NCBI GenBank assembly: GCA_036723735.1
Contig: DAIMGT010000020.1
Coordinates: 1 to 51,587 of the forward strand
Source of the DNA: UBA4656 sp002405525
GTDB lineage: Bacteria; Pseudomonadota; Gammaproteobacteria; Xanthomonadales; Ahniellaceae
Length of the DNA: 51,587 nucleotides
Reading direction: 5' to 3'
Positions 8,501 through 16,882 of the stretch are shown here, piece by piece. The stretch's first letter is position 1. Each line of letters opens with the position of its first letter. Both the position numbers and the translations under genes were made by a program. A model generated the notes under the pieces. That model made no database searches. It was not told where the DNA came from and saw only the letters and a program-made list of their open reading frames with translations.

Positions 8501-11296
8501 TTCAGCGAGGAGGGCGCGGGCGGCTATACGCTGACCATCCTGCCGACCGGCGCACGCACCGTCGTCGGCGCCAGCGCCACCGGCAGCGGCCTGCTCAACT
8601 TCAACGGCGCCGACCGGGTGACGATCGACGGCCTCAACACGGGTGGCAACAGCCTGCTGCTGCGCGACACCGGTGTCGGATCCGCGGTGCGGTGGTTCAA
8701 CGACGCCTCGGCCAACCGGCTGCGCAACACCACGGTCGAGAGCGGGACCGGCGGCACCATGGTCGCCGTCGCCACGGTGGCCACCACCGGCAACGACAAC
8801 ATCGAGATCACCGGCAACACGCTGCGCGGCCGCACCGACGCCGCCGGCGACCCCTCGTTCAACGCCGTGGGTTCGACCGCCGCTGCGGGCGCTGTCACCA
8901 ACTCGAACCTGCGGATCGAAGGCAACACCATCACCAACTTCCGGCAGGCGGGCGTGTTCATCGGCTCCGGCACCGATGGCGTTCGGGTGACCGGCAACAC
9001 GATTTCGCAGACCGCCCCCCGCACGACGCAGTTGTTCGGGATCGTGGTGAACGGGATGTCGGGCAGCAACGAGTTCTCCGGCAACACGATCCGCGACCTG
9101 ACCAGTTCTGCCAACGTCCGTGGCATCAGCGTCGCTGCCAGTGGCGGCGGCAGCGTGTTCCGCGGCAACGAGGTGCGCGACCTGCTGACCACCGGCGCGT
9201 CGACCACCGCCATAGGCGCGGTGTTCAGCGACCTGCGCGGCGACCTGGTGGAGCGCAACCGGGTCATCCTGCGCGCGGCCAACGCGACATCCACCGGAGC
9301 GATCATCGGCATTCAGTTCGCGGGCGGCTCGGGTCTGCCGAGCAACGCGAACCTGGTCAACAACTTCGTGATCGTGGCGCCGGCGCCCGCCGGCGCGCAG
9401 CCGGTCCGGGGCATCTTCGACTTCGCCTTCACCGGCAACACGGTCGCCATCGACCACAACACGGTGCTGGTCGGCGGTACGGCCTCCGGCAGCGCGAACT
9501 CCCACGCGATCTTGCGCGGCGAGCTCACGCCGACCAGCAACAGCGTGCGCAACAACATCGCCTTGAACACCCGCACCGGCGGCACGGGTAACCATTTCGC
9601 GGTCGGCGACCAGAGCCTCGGCAGCGGCACCTGGACCTCGAACGGCAACCTGTTCGCCGGGACCGGCGCCACGCCGGCGAACTACTTCGACCTCGGCACC
9701 TCGGCCGCCGGCACACCGGTCGACTTCACGGCCTGGCGTGCCGGCGCGCCGGCCCGCGATGGGGCCAGCGCGGCCGACCTGGCGTCCGCCTTCGATCTCG
9801 CGCAGCTGTTCGTCGACGCCGCCGGCAACGACCTGCACCTGCGCCCCACCGCCACGGCGGCGCTGGACGGCGGCATCGCCCTGCCCTCGGTCACCACCGA
9901 CATCGACGGCGACCCGCGCTCGGCGAACACGCCCGATCGCGGCGCGGACGAACTGGTGGTCCCGAACACCGCGCCCGCGCTAACCCCGGTGGGCGTGAGC
10001 CGTCGTGAGGGCGACGCGGGTGCATCGGCCACCATCGCCAACGTCAGCGATGCGGAGACGGCGGCGAATGCGCTGGCGGTGACGGTCAACGGCGGCGCCA
10101 GCGCGACGGTGAACGGGGTGACGCTGAGCGGCATCAGCGTGTCGGCCGGCGGCGTGGTGTCGGCCAGCGTGACCGCGGCCTGCCTTGCCACCAGCGCGAG
10201 CTTCACCCTGCGCGCCACCGACGCCGGCGGACTGGTCGACGAGGAACCGCTCGCGGTGACCGTGCTGCCGAACCTCGCGCCCACCCTGTCGTACACGGGC
10301 GTCTCGGTGGTCGCGGGCGGCGGCACCATGGTCAATCCGGCGACCGGGCCGACGGACTCCGGAACGGTGCAGTCGGTCGCCCTGCAGTCGACCAACACCT
10401 ACACGGGTGGGGCCACGGTGTCGGCGAGCGGCGTCGTCACCCTGAGCAATGCGGGTCCGGTCGGCAGCCACACCCTGGTGATCCGCGCCACCGACAACTG
10501 CAGCGCGATCACCGATGCCAGCCTGCCGCTGACGGTCTCGGCATTGCCGGTCGACGCCGACCTGTCGATCATCAAGACCAGTTCGCTGGCGCTAGCGGGC
10601 AATGGCGTGATCCAGTACACGCTTGAGGTCGGCAACGCCGGTCCGCTCGGTGCGACCGGCGCCGTGGTGGCCGACACCTTCCCGGCCAGCCTGTCGAACG
10701 CGACGTGGACCTGCACGGCCAGCGGCATGGGCGCGTCCTGCCCGGCGTCGGGCAACGGCAACATCAACGCCGTGGTCAATCTGCCCAACGGCAGCAGCCT
10801 GGTGTTCGCCATTACCGCGCAGTTGCCTGCCACGCCGCCGGGCCCGATCATCAACACCGCCACGGTCACGCCGCCGACCGGCCTGCCCGACCCGAACACG
10901 GCCAACAACACCAGCACGGTCACCGATCGGCTCGACCTGTTCGCCAACGGCTTCGAGCCGGTCCCGAACGTCAACGTGGCCGTGCTGGAGCTTTCGTTCG
11001 GCACGCCAGGCGCCGCACAGCGCGTGGCACTGCCGGTGGCGGACATCGCGCGCGCCGCGCGCAGTGCGGTGGCCAGCGAGGCACTCGCCTTCCAGGTCGG
11101 CGGCGCGCTGGCGGTAGTCCAGGCCCGGCGCCTCGACGGACGCACCGAAGTCCGGCTGCTGACCTTCCAGGCCGACCGTTCCTGGCAGGTCGGTCCGTGG
11201 CTGGTCGCCGAACCGATGCCCGCGTTCGAGTGGACCTGGCTCGGCATGCCCGGCGCACAGGGCACCCTGTCCGCGCGACTGGTCCCGGGCTCCTGA
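5504..11296 (+). CDS. Large secreted parallel beta-helix protein with DUF11 domain
   Basis: 1,930 residues from the ATG at 5504, which follows AAAAGGGG and begins a Sec signal peptide (cleavage probably after AHA, residue 34). Two parallel beta-helix halves follow. Residues about 40-813 and 960-1487 are dense in GNTI, NNTF and GNTV turns with Asn ladders, and each half ends in the same closing motif (TPDIGADEF, then TPDRGADEL), so the protein looks internally duplicated. Next come an Ig/cadherin-like stretch (about 1487-1684) and a DUF11 domain (about 1684-1812, DLSIIKTSS to NTATVTPPTGL). The motif DLFANGFE and a 110-residue tail of unknown fold finish it. I expect a cell-surface or secreted protein; substrate and adhesin or carbohydrate role are unknown. 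A good hairpin terminator follows. Confidence 0.85.
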   Translation: MLPSSASGAASRVRQRLVSLLLLAVAVASPAAHAQLTGTRTIPGDYPTLEAAVADLNTQGVGAGGVVIDLLAGNPQTAPAGGYRIATTTASSATPVRLQGNGNTITASAAHTVGAINDALIKIVGTDAVTITGFVLAENAANTVTAAATNNMTEWGIALLYATATDGARDVTLQGNTVDLNRTYQNTFGIYANATHSESAPSTGASATGPTGGHSGLRVAGNTITDVNIGIVYVGPTAAADQDATLTVGGATAPEGNTITNYGTTGTFSSYANVSGTVNGILVRNVRAATIAQNTIESSNGGTTAGTLRGIFVVTASTLPTGTPAHTITGNRISVRSGVGSGTITALQVESGAVNAGGSVSITGNDFHTSGHTVGATGAVTFVAVAGSAINGPLATTISNNTFTNLTLNTTGSATLIANSFTRPANGTTTVNNNAIVTQFSKTGAGGTVRGYDNFGSSPATATETNSGNTFSNVTLAAGTTTLELWRSSDGSTTGTRKTITNNTFNNIANPGTGNTIILNVSFSDSTFAGNNVSGNTVSNVSAGGTLTGIVSSSQNQNITGNTVHSLTATGTGTVTGILVSGGTSQVIAANKVYNLENSNAGGSVAGITASAGTTVEINNNLVGDLRGPNLNAGNSLIGISIPGGTTVNASFNTVRLAATSGGALFGSSALSASATTTVTLRNNILVNLSTANGSGVSAAYRRSSATLTSYGSASNNNDLFAGAPGPANVLFTDGTNSDQTLAAYRTRMAPRDGATLSVNPAFLSTVGASADFLHLDPAVPTQLESGGTPVAGIGTDFDGQARSATTPDIGADEFNGILLDLSPPAIAYTALVNTTLATNRTLAANIADPSGVAGGANAPRVYFRKGAGTLASTACAGTAPAYTCTIDHAAIGGVVAGDIVQYFVVAQDTAGNVGANPAAGFAATDVNTVTTPPTTPSSYTIVAPFPAALNVGTGETITSLTNTGGLFESLNAGVLTANVTVSITTDLAGETGAVALNPFSEEGAGGYTLTILPTGARTVVGASATGSGLLNFNGADRVTIDGLNTGGNSLLLRDTGVGSAVRWFNDASANRLRNTTVESGTGGTMVAVATVATTGNDNIEITGNTLRGRTDAAGDPSFNAVGSTAAAGAVTNSNLRIEGNTITNFRQAGVFIGSGTDGVRVTGNTISQTAPRTTQLFGIVVNGMSGSNEFSGNTIRDLTSSANVRGISVAASGGGSVFRGNEVRDLLTTGASTTAIGAVFSDLRGDLVERNRVILRAANATSTGAIIGIQFAGGSGLPSNANLVNNFVIVAPAPAGAQPVRGIFDFAFTGNTVAIDHNTVLVGGTASGSANSHAILRGELTPTSNSVRNNIALNTRTGGTGNHFAVGDQSLGSGTWTSNGNLFAGTGATPANYFDLGTSAAGTPVDFTAWRAGAPARDGASAADLASAFDLAQLFVDAAGNDLHLRPTATAALDGGIALPSVTTDIDGDPRSANTPDRGADELVVPNTAPALTPVGVSRREGDAGASATIANVSDAETAANALAVTVNGGASATVNGVTLSGISVSAGGVVSASVTAACLATSASFTLRATDAGGLVDEEPLAVTVLPNLAPTLSYTGVSVVAGGGTMVNPATGPTDSGTVQSVALQSTNTYTGGATVSASGVVTLSNAGPVGSHTLVIRATDNCSAITDASLPLTVSALPVDADLSIIKTSSLALAGNGVIQYTLEVGNAGPLGATGAVVADTFPASLSNATWTCTASGMGASCPASGNGNINAVVNLPNGSSLVFAITAQLPATPPGPIINTATVTPPTGLPDPNTANNTSTVTDRLDLFANGFEPVPNVNVAVLELSFGTPGAAQRVALPVADIARAARSAVASEALAFQVGGALAVVQARRLDGRTEVRLLTFQADRSWQVGPWLVAEPMPAFEWTWLGMPGAQGTLSARLVPGS

Positions 11297-11307
11297 ACCC
11301 GGCGTCA

Positions 11308-11331
11308 CGGGCGGCGCCCTTGCGCCGCCCG
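11308..11331 (+). terminator. Intrinsic terminator of the beta-helix gene
   Basis: A perfect 10-bp stem, CGGGCGGCGC / GCGCCGCCCG, with a CCTT loop begins 12 bp after the stop codon and is followed by CTTTG. The stem is strong and the T-tract short. Confidence 0.7.
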
Positions 11332-11338
11332 CTTTGAC

Positions 11339-11364
11339 AGGTGGCGGCGCGCGCGCCGCCACCT
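11339..11364. repeat. Perfect 26-bp GC palindrome
   Basis: Bases 11339-11364 are self-complementary without a loop (AGGTGGCGGCGCG and its complement). It follows the terminator directly and precedes the dcp promoter region. It resembles the inner part of the REP palindromes seen elsewhere in the window but lacks their GTAGGAG end. Confidence 0.5.
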
Positions 11365-11401
11365 TTGATCGTCGGCCGGGGCCACACCGGCGCGGCCGGC
11401 G

Positions 11402-11407
11402 TACAAT
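11402..11407 (+). promoter_or_regulatory. Candidate -10 box (TACAAT) for dcp
   Basis: TACAAT inside GTACAATCG, 47 nt before the dcp ATG. The identical 9-mer precedes dusA at 47332-47340. No convincing -35 is visible. Confidence 0.3.
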
Positions 11408-11454
11408 CGTGCGCCCCGCACGTGCGGGCCTTCTCCCGCCGAGCCTCCCCGACC

Positions 11455-13617
11455 ATGCAGAAACCGATCGTTCTCGCAGCCGCCTGCGCGCTCGCGCTCG
11501 CCGCCTGTTCCAAGCCCGCCCCGGAGTCCACTCCCGTGACGCCCACGGACGCCCCCACGGCCGCCGCGGCGGCCCCGACCGCCAATCCCTTCTTCGTCCC
11601 CAGCACCCTGCCCCTGCTGGCGCCGGATTTCACCCAAATCCGCGACGAGCACTACCTGCCGGCCTTCGAGGAAGGCATGAAGCGTCACCTCGCCGAGGTC
11701 CGTGCCATCGCCGACAACCCCGAGCCCGCGAGCCTGGACAACACCCTGGCCGCGATGGAGCGCAGCGGCGACCTGCTGTACCGCGTGAGCCAGGTGTTCT
11801 TCAACCTGACCGGCTCGCACACCAGCGAGACGCTGCAGAAGATCGAGGCCGAGGTGGCGCCGAAGCTCGCCAGCCACCAGGACGCGATCTTCCTCGACCC
11901 CAAGCTGTTCGCCCGGGTCAAGGCGCTGTACGACGCGCGCGACGCACTGGCCGCGCACCCCGAGGACCGTCGCCTCGCCGAGCGTTACTACCACTTGTTC
12001 GTGCGCGCCGGCGCCTTGCTCGACGACGCCGGCAAGGCGAAGATGCGCGCGCTCAACGAGGAACTGTCCACCTTGCAGACGGCCTTCGGCGAGAACCTGC
12101 TGAAGGAGGTCAACGACGCCGCGGTGGTGTTCGACTCTGCCGAGGCGCTCGCCGGCCTGTCCGAGGCGCAGCTCAGCGCCGCGGCCGCCGCCGCCAAGGA
12201 GCGCGGGCTGGAAGGCAAGTGGGTGGTCGCGTTGCAGAACACCACCGGCCAGCCGGTGTTGGCCTCGCTGACCAATCGCGAGAGCCGCCAGCGCGTGTTC
12301 GAGGCATCGGTCAACCGCGGCATCCGGGGCAACGCCTTCGACCAGCGCGAGCGCATCAGGCGCATCGCCACCCTGCGCGCCGAGCGCGCCGCGCTGCTGG
12401 GCTTCCCGAACCTCGCCGCCTACGCGCTCGACGACCAGATGGCGAAGACGCCGGCCGCGGTCGACAAAATGCTCAACGACCTGGTGCCGGCGGTGATGGC
12501 CAACGTCCGGCGCGAGGCCGCCGAGATCCAGGCCCGGATCAAGGCCGATGGCGGCGACTTCGAACTGGCCGGCTGGGACTGGGCGTACTACGCCGAGAAA
12601 GTCCGCCAGGCCAAGTATGACCTCGACGAGGCGCAGGTGCGCCCGTACTTCGAGCTCGAGCGCGTGCTCAACGACGGGCTGTTCTTCGCGATGGAGAGGC
12701 TCTACGGCATCACGCTCAAGGAGCGCAGCGACATCCCGACCTACCATCCCGACGTGCGCGTGTTCGACGTGTTCGACGCGGATGGCTCGCAGCTCGGCCT
12801 GTTCTACGCCGACCTCTACGCGCGCCCGTCCAAGCGCGGCGGCGCGTGGATGAGCACCTTCGTCGACCAGTCGCACCTGCTGGGCACCAAGCCTGTGGTG
12901 CTCAACAACATGAACATCCCCAAGCCCGCCGACGGCCAGCCGACCCTGCTGAGCTTCGACGAGGTCATCACCCTGTTCCATGAGTTCGGCCACGCCATCC
13001 ACGGCCTGTTCTCGAACACGCGCTACCCGCTGATCGGCGGCACCAGCGTGCCGCGCGACTTCGTCGAGTTCCCCTCGCAGGCCAACGAGGACTGGTCCCT
13101 GCTGCCGGAGGTGCTCGCCAACTACGCCAAGCACTACCAGACCGGCGAGCCGATCCCGGCCGACCTGCTGAAGAAGATCGTCGACGCCAACCAGTTCGGC
13201 CAGGGTTTCGCCACGCTGGAGTACATCGCGGCAGCCATGCTCGACCAGGACTGGCACCAGCTCGACCCGGCATCCATCCCGGCCGATCCGGTGGCCTTCG
13301 AGGCGCAGTCGCTCAAGGCCCGCGGCGTCGACTACGCGCCGATTCCCCCACGCTACCGCACCGGCTACTTCGCGCACATCTGGCCGGGCGGATACAGCGC
13401 GGGCTATTACGCCTACCTGTGGTCGGAGGTGATGGCGGCGGATGCGTTCGCGCACCAGATGGCCTCCGGCGGCATGACCCGCGCGGTGGGCGACGCCTAC
13501 CGCGCCGGCATCCTCTCGCGCGGCGGCACCGTGGAAGGCATGGACATGTACCGCGCATGGCGCGGCGGCGAGCCATCGGTCGAGGCGCTGCTGGTCCGGC
13601 GCGGCATCAAGCAGTAA
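11455..13617 (+). CDS. dcp: M3 family metallopeptidase, Dcp-type, lipoprotein
   Basis: 720 residues from the ATG at 11455. The frame is open from 11341, but the upstream part is palindromic repeat and promoter. The N-terminus is a lipoprotein signal with lipobox LAAC (Cys17), then a Pro/Thr/Ala linker and the M3 catalytic fold. The zinc site is HEFGH at 509-513, followed by GLFSNTRYPLIGGTSVPRDF and the EFPSQANEDW region that carries the third ligand. This matches the peptidyl-dipeptidase Dcp branch rather than oligopeptidase A. Dcp removes C-terminal dipeptides. The lipobox suggests an envelope location, as in other Xanthomonadales homologues, whereas E. coli Dcp is largely soluble. An intrinsic terminator follows. 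Confidence 0.87.
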   Translation: MQKPIVLAAACALALAACSKPAPESTPVTPTDAPTAAAAAPTANPFFVPSTLPLLAPDFTQIRDEHYLPAFEEGMKRHLAEVRAIADNPEPASLDNTLAAMERSGDLLYRVSQVFFNLTGSHTSETLQKIEAEVAPKLASHQDAIFLDPKLFARVKALYDARDALAAHPEDRRLAERYYHLFVRAGALLDDAGKAKMRALNEELSTLQTAFGENLLKEVNDAAVVFDSAEALAGLSEAQLSAAAAAAKERGLEGKWVVALQNTTGQPVLASLTNRESRQRVFEASVNRGIRGNAFDQRERIRRIATLRAERAALLGFPNLAAYALDDQMAKTPAAVDKMLNDLVPAVMANVRREAAEIQARIKADGGDFELAGWDWAYYAEKVRQAKYDLDEAQVRPYFELERVLNDGLFFAMERLYGITLKERSDIPTYHPDVRVFDVFDADGSQLGLFYADLYARPSKRGGAWMSTFVDQSHLLGTKPVVLNNMNIPKPADGQPTLLSFDEVITLFHEFGHAIHGLFSNTRYPLIGGTSVPRDFVEFPSQANEDWSLLPEVLANYAKHYQTGEPIPADLLKKIVDANQFGQGFATLEYIAAAMLDQDWHQLDPASIPADPVAFEAQSLKARGVDYAPIPPRYRTGYFAHIWPGGYSAGYYAYLWSEVMAADAFAHQMASGGMTRAVGDAYRAGILSRGGTVEGMDMYRAWRGGEPSVEALLVRRGIKQ

Positions 13618-13639
13618 GCCGCTGCATCATCGGGTGATC

Positions 13640-13663
13640 GACGGGCGCCTTCGGGCGCCCGTC
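13640..13663 (+). terminator. Intrinsic terminator of dcp
   Basis: Stem GACGGGCGCC / GGCGCCCGTC, perfect 10 bp, with a TTCG tetraloop, followed by GTGTTTCC. It begins 22 bp past the stop codon. Confidence 0.75.
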
Positions 13664-13723
13664 GTGTTTCCGGGGCGCGGCGCGGCGCGCCCAAGTCACC
13701 CTCGCGCGCGAAGAGGCTCTTCT

Positions 13724-13809
13724 GTCGGAGCGAGCAACGCTCGCGACCGCGGCACCACGGACTGGCCGCAAGCGCCGGATGCTGCGGTCGCGCGCGAGCG
13801 CGCTCCCAC
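13724..13809. repeat. Inverted pair of REP-type palindromes
   Basis: 13724-13750 (GTCGGAGCGAGC...GCTCGCGACCG, plus orientation) and 13784-13809 (minus orientation, reading GTGGGAGCGCGC...GCGCGACCGC) share the ends GGAGCG and GCGACCG but have different inner stems. They lie between the convergent dcp and gshA genes. The pair is of the kind called BIME in enterobacteria. Confidence 0.55.
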
Positions 13810-13830
13810 AGTGGAACCCGACGCGCCAGG

Positions 13831-15222
13831 TCAGTAGGCGAACTCGCGGAACACCGGGTCGACCGAGCCGCCCCAGGGGCCGCGGAAGAGCTCCAGCTTG
13901 CGCTCGGCTGGGGTCTGGTTGGCCTGCGCGAACTCCACCAGCGGCTCCAGGAACATCGCCTCGTCGGCGCCGCGGCCGTTGAGGCGCGCGCGGCGCTTCA
14001 AGCCGTGGCCGGCGATCTTGAGCGCCTCCAGCGCGAGCTCGCGCACGGTGCCGGAGCGGAACGGGGTCTTCAGCGCCGTGCGCGGGACCTCGCGGCGCAG
14101 GGCTTCGCGCTCGGCGAGCGAGAAATTCCTGACCAGGTCCCAGGCGGCGTCGAGCGCGGCGTCGTCATAGAGCAGGCCGACCCAGAACGCCGGCAGCGCG
14201 CACAGGCGGTTCCAGGGGCCGCCGTCGGCGCCGCGCATCTCCAGGTATCGCTTGAGCCGCACCTCGGGGAACGCGGTGGTGAGGTGGTCGGCGAAGTCCT
14301 TGAGGGTCGGCCGGTGGCCCGGGTACGCGGGGAGCCGGCCGTCGAGGAAGTCGCGGAACGACTGTCCGGCCGCGTCGATGTAGCGGCCGTCGCGGTAGAC
14401 GAAATACATCGGCACGTCGAGCAGGTAGTCGACGTAGCGCTCGAAGCCGAAACCGTCCTCGAACACGAATCCGAGCATGCCGGTGCGGTCAGGGTCGGTG
14501 TCGCTCCAGACCTGCGAGCGGTAGGACAGGAATCCGTTGGGCCGGCCCTCCGTGAACGGCGAATCCGCCCACAGCGCGGTGGCGATCGGCTGCAGCGCCA
14601 GGGAGACGCGGAACTTCTTCACCATGTCCGCCTCGTCGGCGAAGTCGAGGTTGACCTGTACCGTGCAGGTGCGGGTCATCATGTCGAGGCCGAGCGAACC
14701 CCTCAGCGGCATGTACCGCTGCATGATCGCGTAGCGGCCCTTGGGCATCCACGGCATGTCGGCGCGCGACCACTTCGGCTGGAAGCCCATGCCGAGGAAT
14801 CCGAGGCCCATCGGCTCGGCCACGCTGCGCACTTCGCGCAGGTGGGTGTCGACCTCGCAGCAGGTCTGGTGGATGGTTTCCAGCGGCGCGCCGGACAGTT
14901 CCAGCTGGCCGGCGGGCTCCAGCGTGATCGATTCCATGCCGCGCGCCAACGCGATCAGGTGGCCGCCTTCCTCGATCCGCTGGTAGCCGTAGCGCTGCGC
15001 CAGGCCCTCCAGCAGGGCGCCGATGCCGCGCTCGCCGGCGTAGGCAGGCGGGCGCAGGTCGTCGGTGCGGAAGCCGAACTTCTCGTGCTCGGTGCCGATG
15101 CGCCAGCCATCGCGCGGCTTGCCGCCACCCGCGAGGTACTCGACCAGCGGGGCGCGCGATGCGACGGGGATTTCCTCGACCTGGCTGGGACCGGACACGG
15201 GCAAGTTTCCACGGAGCGACAT
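13831..15222 (-). CDS. gshA: Glutamate-cysteine ligase GshA (GCS2 type)
   Basis: 463 residues from the ATG at 15222 (MSLRGNLPVSG). The frame stays open upstream into engB only because the region is GC-rich. The sequence shows the plant/alphaproteobacterial-type glutamate-cysteine ligase: GWRIGTEHEKFGF near the N-terminus, the ITLEPAGQLELSGAP substrate loop and MTRTCTVQVNLDF. It makes gamma-glutamylcysteine, the first step of glutathione synthesis, in the cytoplasm. This class is common in Xanthomonadales and unrelated in sequence to E. coli GshA. It is followed by the REP pair and convergent with dcp. gshB is not in the window. Confidence 0.9.
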   Translation of the reverse strand: MSLRGNLPVSGPSQVEEIPVASRAPLVEYLAGGGKPRDGWRIGTEHEKFGFRTDDLRPPAYAGERGIGALLEGLAQRYGYQRIEEGGHLIALARGMESITLEPAGQLELSGAPLETIHQTCCEVDTHLREVRSVAEPMGLGFLGMGFQPKWSRADMPWMPKGRYAIMQRYMPLRGSLGLDMMTRTCTVQVNLDFADEADMVKKFRVSLALQPIATALWADSPFTEGRPNGFLSYRSQVWSDTDPDRTGMLGFVFEDGFGFERYVDYLLDVPMYFVYRDGRYIDAAGQSFRDFLDGRLPAYPGHRPTLKDFADHLTTAFPEVRLKRYLEMRGADGGPWNRLCALPAFWVGLLYDDAALDAAWDLVRNFSLAEREALRREVPRTALKTPFRSGTVRELALEALKIAGHGLKRRARLNGRGADEAMFLEPLVEFAQANQTPAERKLELFRGPWGGSVDPVFREFAY

Positions 15223-15326
15223 ACCAATGTGGTGCCCCGGCCGGCCGCGCGCAAGGGGGATGCCGGCCTGCCGCGCCGCGCACGGGCCACGGACGGCGCG
15301 CCGCGGCGGCGGCTTCCGCGGGCCGT

Positions 15327-15983
15327 TCAGTCCGCTGCGGCCGGAGGCTGCTCGCGGCTTGGCGCCAGCCAGCCGGCGACCACGCCGCGAGCGGCCGGCA
15401 CGCCTTCGCCGGTGGTGGACGACAGCAACTGGACCGTGACCTGCCCCTCGCGCGCGGCCAGCGCGCGGCGAACCACCGCCAGAGTCTGCGCGCCCTGGCC
15501 GCGCCCCAGCTTGTCGGCCTTGGTCAGCAGCACGTGGACCGGCAGGTCGCGCGACGCGGCGAGGTCGAGCATCATGAGATCGTAATCGCGCAGCGGATGG
15601 CGCACATCCATTGCGATCAGCAGTCCGCGCAGGCTGCCGCGTTCGCGGAAATAGCGCGCCAGCGTGCCGCCCCAGTGCGCGCGCAGGGCCTCGGGCACCT
15701 CGGCATACCCGTACCCGGGCAGGTCCACCAGCCGCCGCTGCGCGTCCAGCGTGAACACCACCAACTGCTGGGTGCGGCCCGGGGTCTTGCTGATCCGGGC
15801 AAGCCCCGCCTGCCCGGTCAGGGCGTTGATCGCGCTGGACTTGCCCGCATTCGAGCGGCCAGCGAAGGCCACTTCGGCGCCCTCGTCGGCGGGCAACTGG
15901 TCGAGGCGGTGGGCTGCGAGCAGGAAGGCGGCACGGGACCAGGCCGGAGCGGTCACGGGGCGGGCTCTTTGCGAAGTCTTCAT
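15327..15983 (-). CDS. engB: Ribosome biogenesis GTPase EngB (YihA/YsxC)
   Basis: 218 residues from the ATG at 15983. The GTPase motifs are in order: G1 GRSNAGKSS at 42-50, G2 around KTPGRTQ, G3 DLPGYGY from 88 and G4 TKADK at 155-159. The protein acts in late assembly of the 50S subunit and is usually essential. It is divergent from cytochrome c4, an arrangement conserved in Xanthomonadales. The 104-bp gap to gshA shows no feature. Confidence 0.93.
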   Translation of the reverse strand: MKTSQRARPVTAPAWSRAAFLLAAHRLDQLPADEGAEVAFAGRSNAGKSSAINALTGQAGLARISKTPGRTQQLVVFTLDAQRRLVDLPGYGYAEVPEALRAHWGGTLARYFRERGSLRGLLIAMDVRHPLRDYDLMMLDLAASRDLPVHVLLTKADKLGRGQGAQTLAVVRRALAAREGQVTVQLLSSTTGEGVPAARGVVAGWLAPSREQPPAAAD

Positions 15984-16014
15984 TGACCGTCCGTCGGCAG
16001 GCTTGGTGTAAACT
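15983..16014 (+). promoter_or_regulatory. Candidate sigma70 promoter for cytochrome c4-dsbA
   Basis: TTGACC at 15983-15988 and TGTAAA at 16007-16012 (or TAAACT at 16009-16014) are spaced about 18 bp. The -35 overlaps the engB start codon on the other strand. Transcription would start about 80 nt before the cytochrome c4 ATG. Confidence 0.45.
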
Positions 16015-16103
16015 CCGGGTTTTTCCGGGCGAATCCTGCCCGGCCAGCACCCGACGTCCGCTGCCCGGGCAGGCCCGCGCGGCGCCCTGGAGCCCCGAAG
16101 TCT

Positions 16104-16784
16104 ATGCGCAACCGGCTTTCCACGATCGTCCTCGGCCTCGCCCTCGCCGTGCCTGCCCTCGCGCAGGACGCCGGCCCCGGCGACCCCGCCGCCGGACAGG
16201 CCAAGGCCGCCGTGTGCGCCGCCTGCCACATGGTCGACGGCAACTCCGTCGACCCGCAGTATCCGAAGATCGCCGGCCAGCACGAGCGCTACATCGCGCG
16301 TCAGCTGCAGCTGTTCAAGGGCGGACAGCGCGCCAATGCGATCATGCTCGGCTTCTCGATTGGCCTGCAGCCGCAGGACATGCGCGACATCGGCGCTTTC
16401 TATGCGCAGCAGAAGATCAAGCCGGGCATGGCCAGCGAGGAGAAGATCCCTGGCCTCGAGGAGACGTTCAAGCAACGCGGCGAGCGTCTGTGGCGCGGCG
16501 GCGACGCGGCGCGCGGTGTCCCGGCGTGCATGGCGTGCCACGGTCCGGCCGGCACCGGCAACCCGGGCACGCCCTACCCGGCGCTGGCCGGCCAGCACGC
16601 CAACTACACCAAGGCGAAGCTGCAGGCCTACCGCGGCGGCGAGATGTGGGGCACCGAACCGAACGCCGCGATCATGCCCGGCGTGGCGGCCAACCTCGAC
16701 GACAACGACATCGAGGCGCTGGCCAGCTACATCGAAGGCCTGCATCACGTCGCGGCGCAGCCGGAAGGGGCCGCCGCGCGCTGA
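16104..16784 (+). CDS. Di-haem cytochrome c4
   Basis: 226 residues with a signal peptide (cleavage after ALA, residue 20). There are two c-type haem domains: CAACH at 38-42 with Met81 as likely axial ligand, and CMACH at 142-146 with Met191 in AAIMPGVA. Length and spacing are those of cytochrome c4, a periplasmic di-haem electron carrier that feeds terminal oxidases such as cbb3. dsbA follows after 98 bp on the same strand; DsbA-type oxidation can matter for c-type cytochrome maturation, but this pairing may simply be conserved order. Confidence 0.92.
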   Translation: MRNRLSTIVLGLALAVPALAQDAGPGDPAAGQAKAAVCAACHMVDGNSVDPQYPKIAGQHERYIARQLQLFKGGQRANAIMLGFSIGLQPQDMRDIGAFYAQQKIKPGMASEEKIPGLEETFKQRGERLWRGGDAARGVPACMACHGPAGTGNPGTPYPALAGQHANYTKAKLQAYRGGEMWGTEPNAAIMPGVAANLDDNDIEALASYIEGLHHVAAQPEGAAAR

Positions 16785-16882
16785 GCGCGGCGCCGCAGTC
16801 CCGGCGCGCGGCGGTACACGGTTCCAGCTGCCGTTCAGCACGGCGCCCGCACGCTGCCAGCGTCACCACCCGGAGAACCCCC

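Noticed and set aside
4865..9838. A 1,657-codon open frame on the minus strand opposite bioD and the beta-helix gene
   Set aside because: It is the antisense shadow of a GC-rich, third-position-biased gene built of repeats; the Arg/Gly/Val-rich translation has no domain, and the plus-strand protein has a signal peptide and clear beta-helix motifs.
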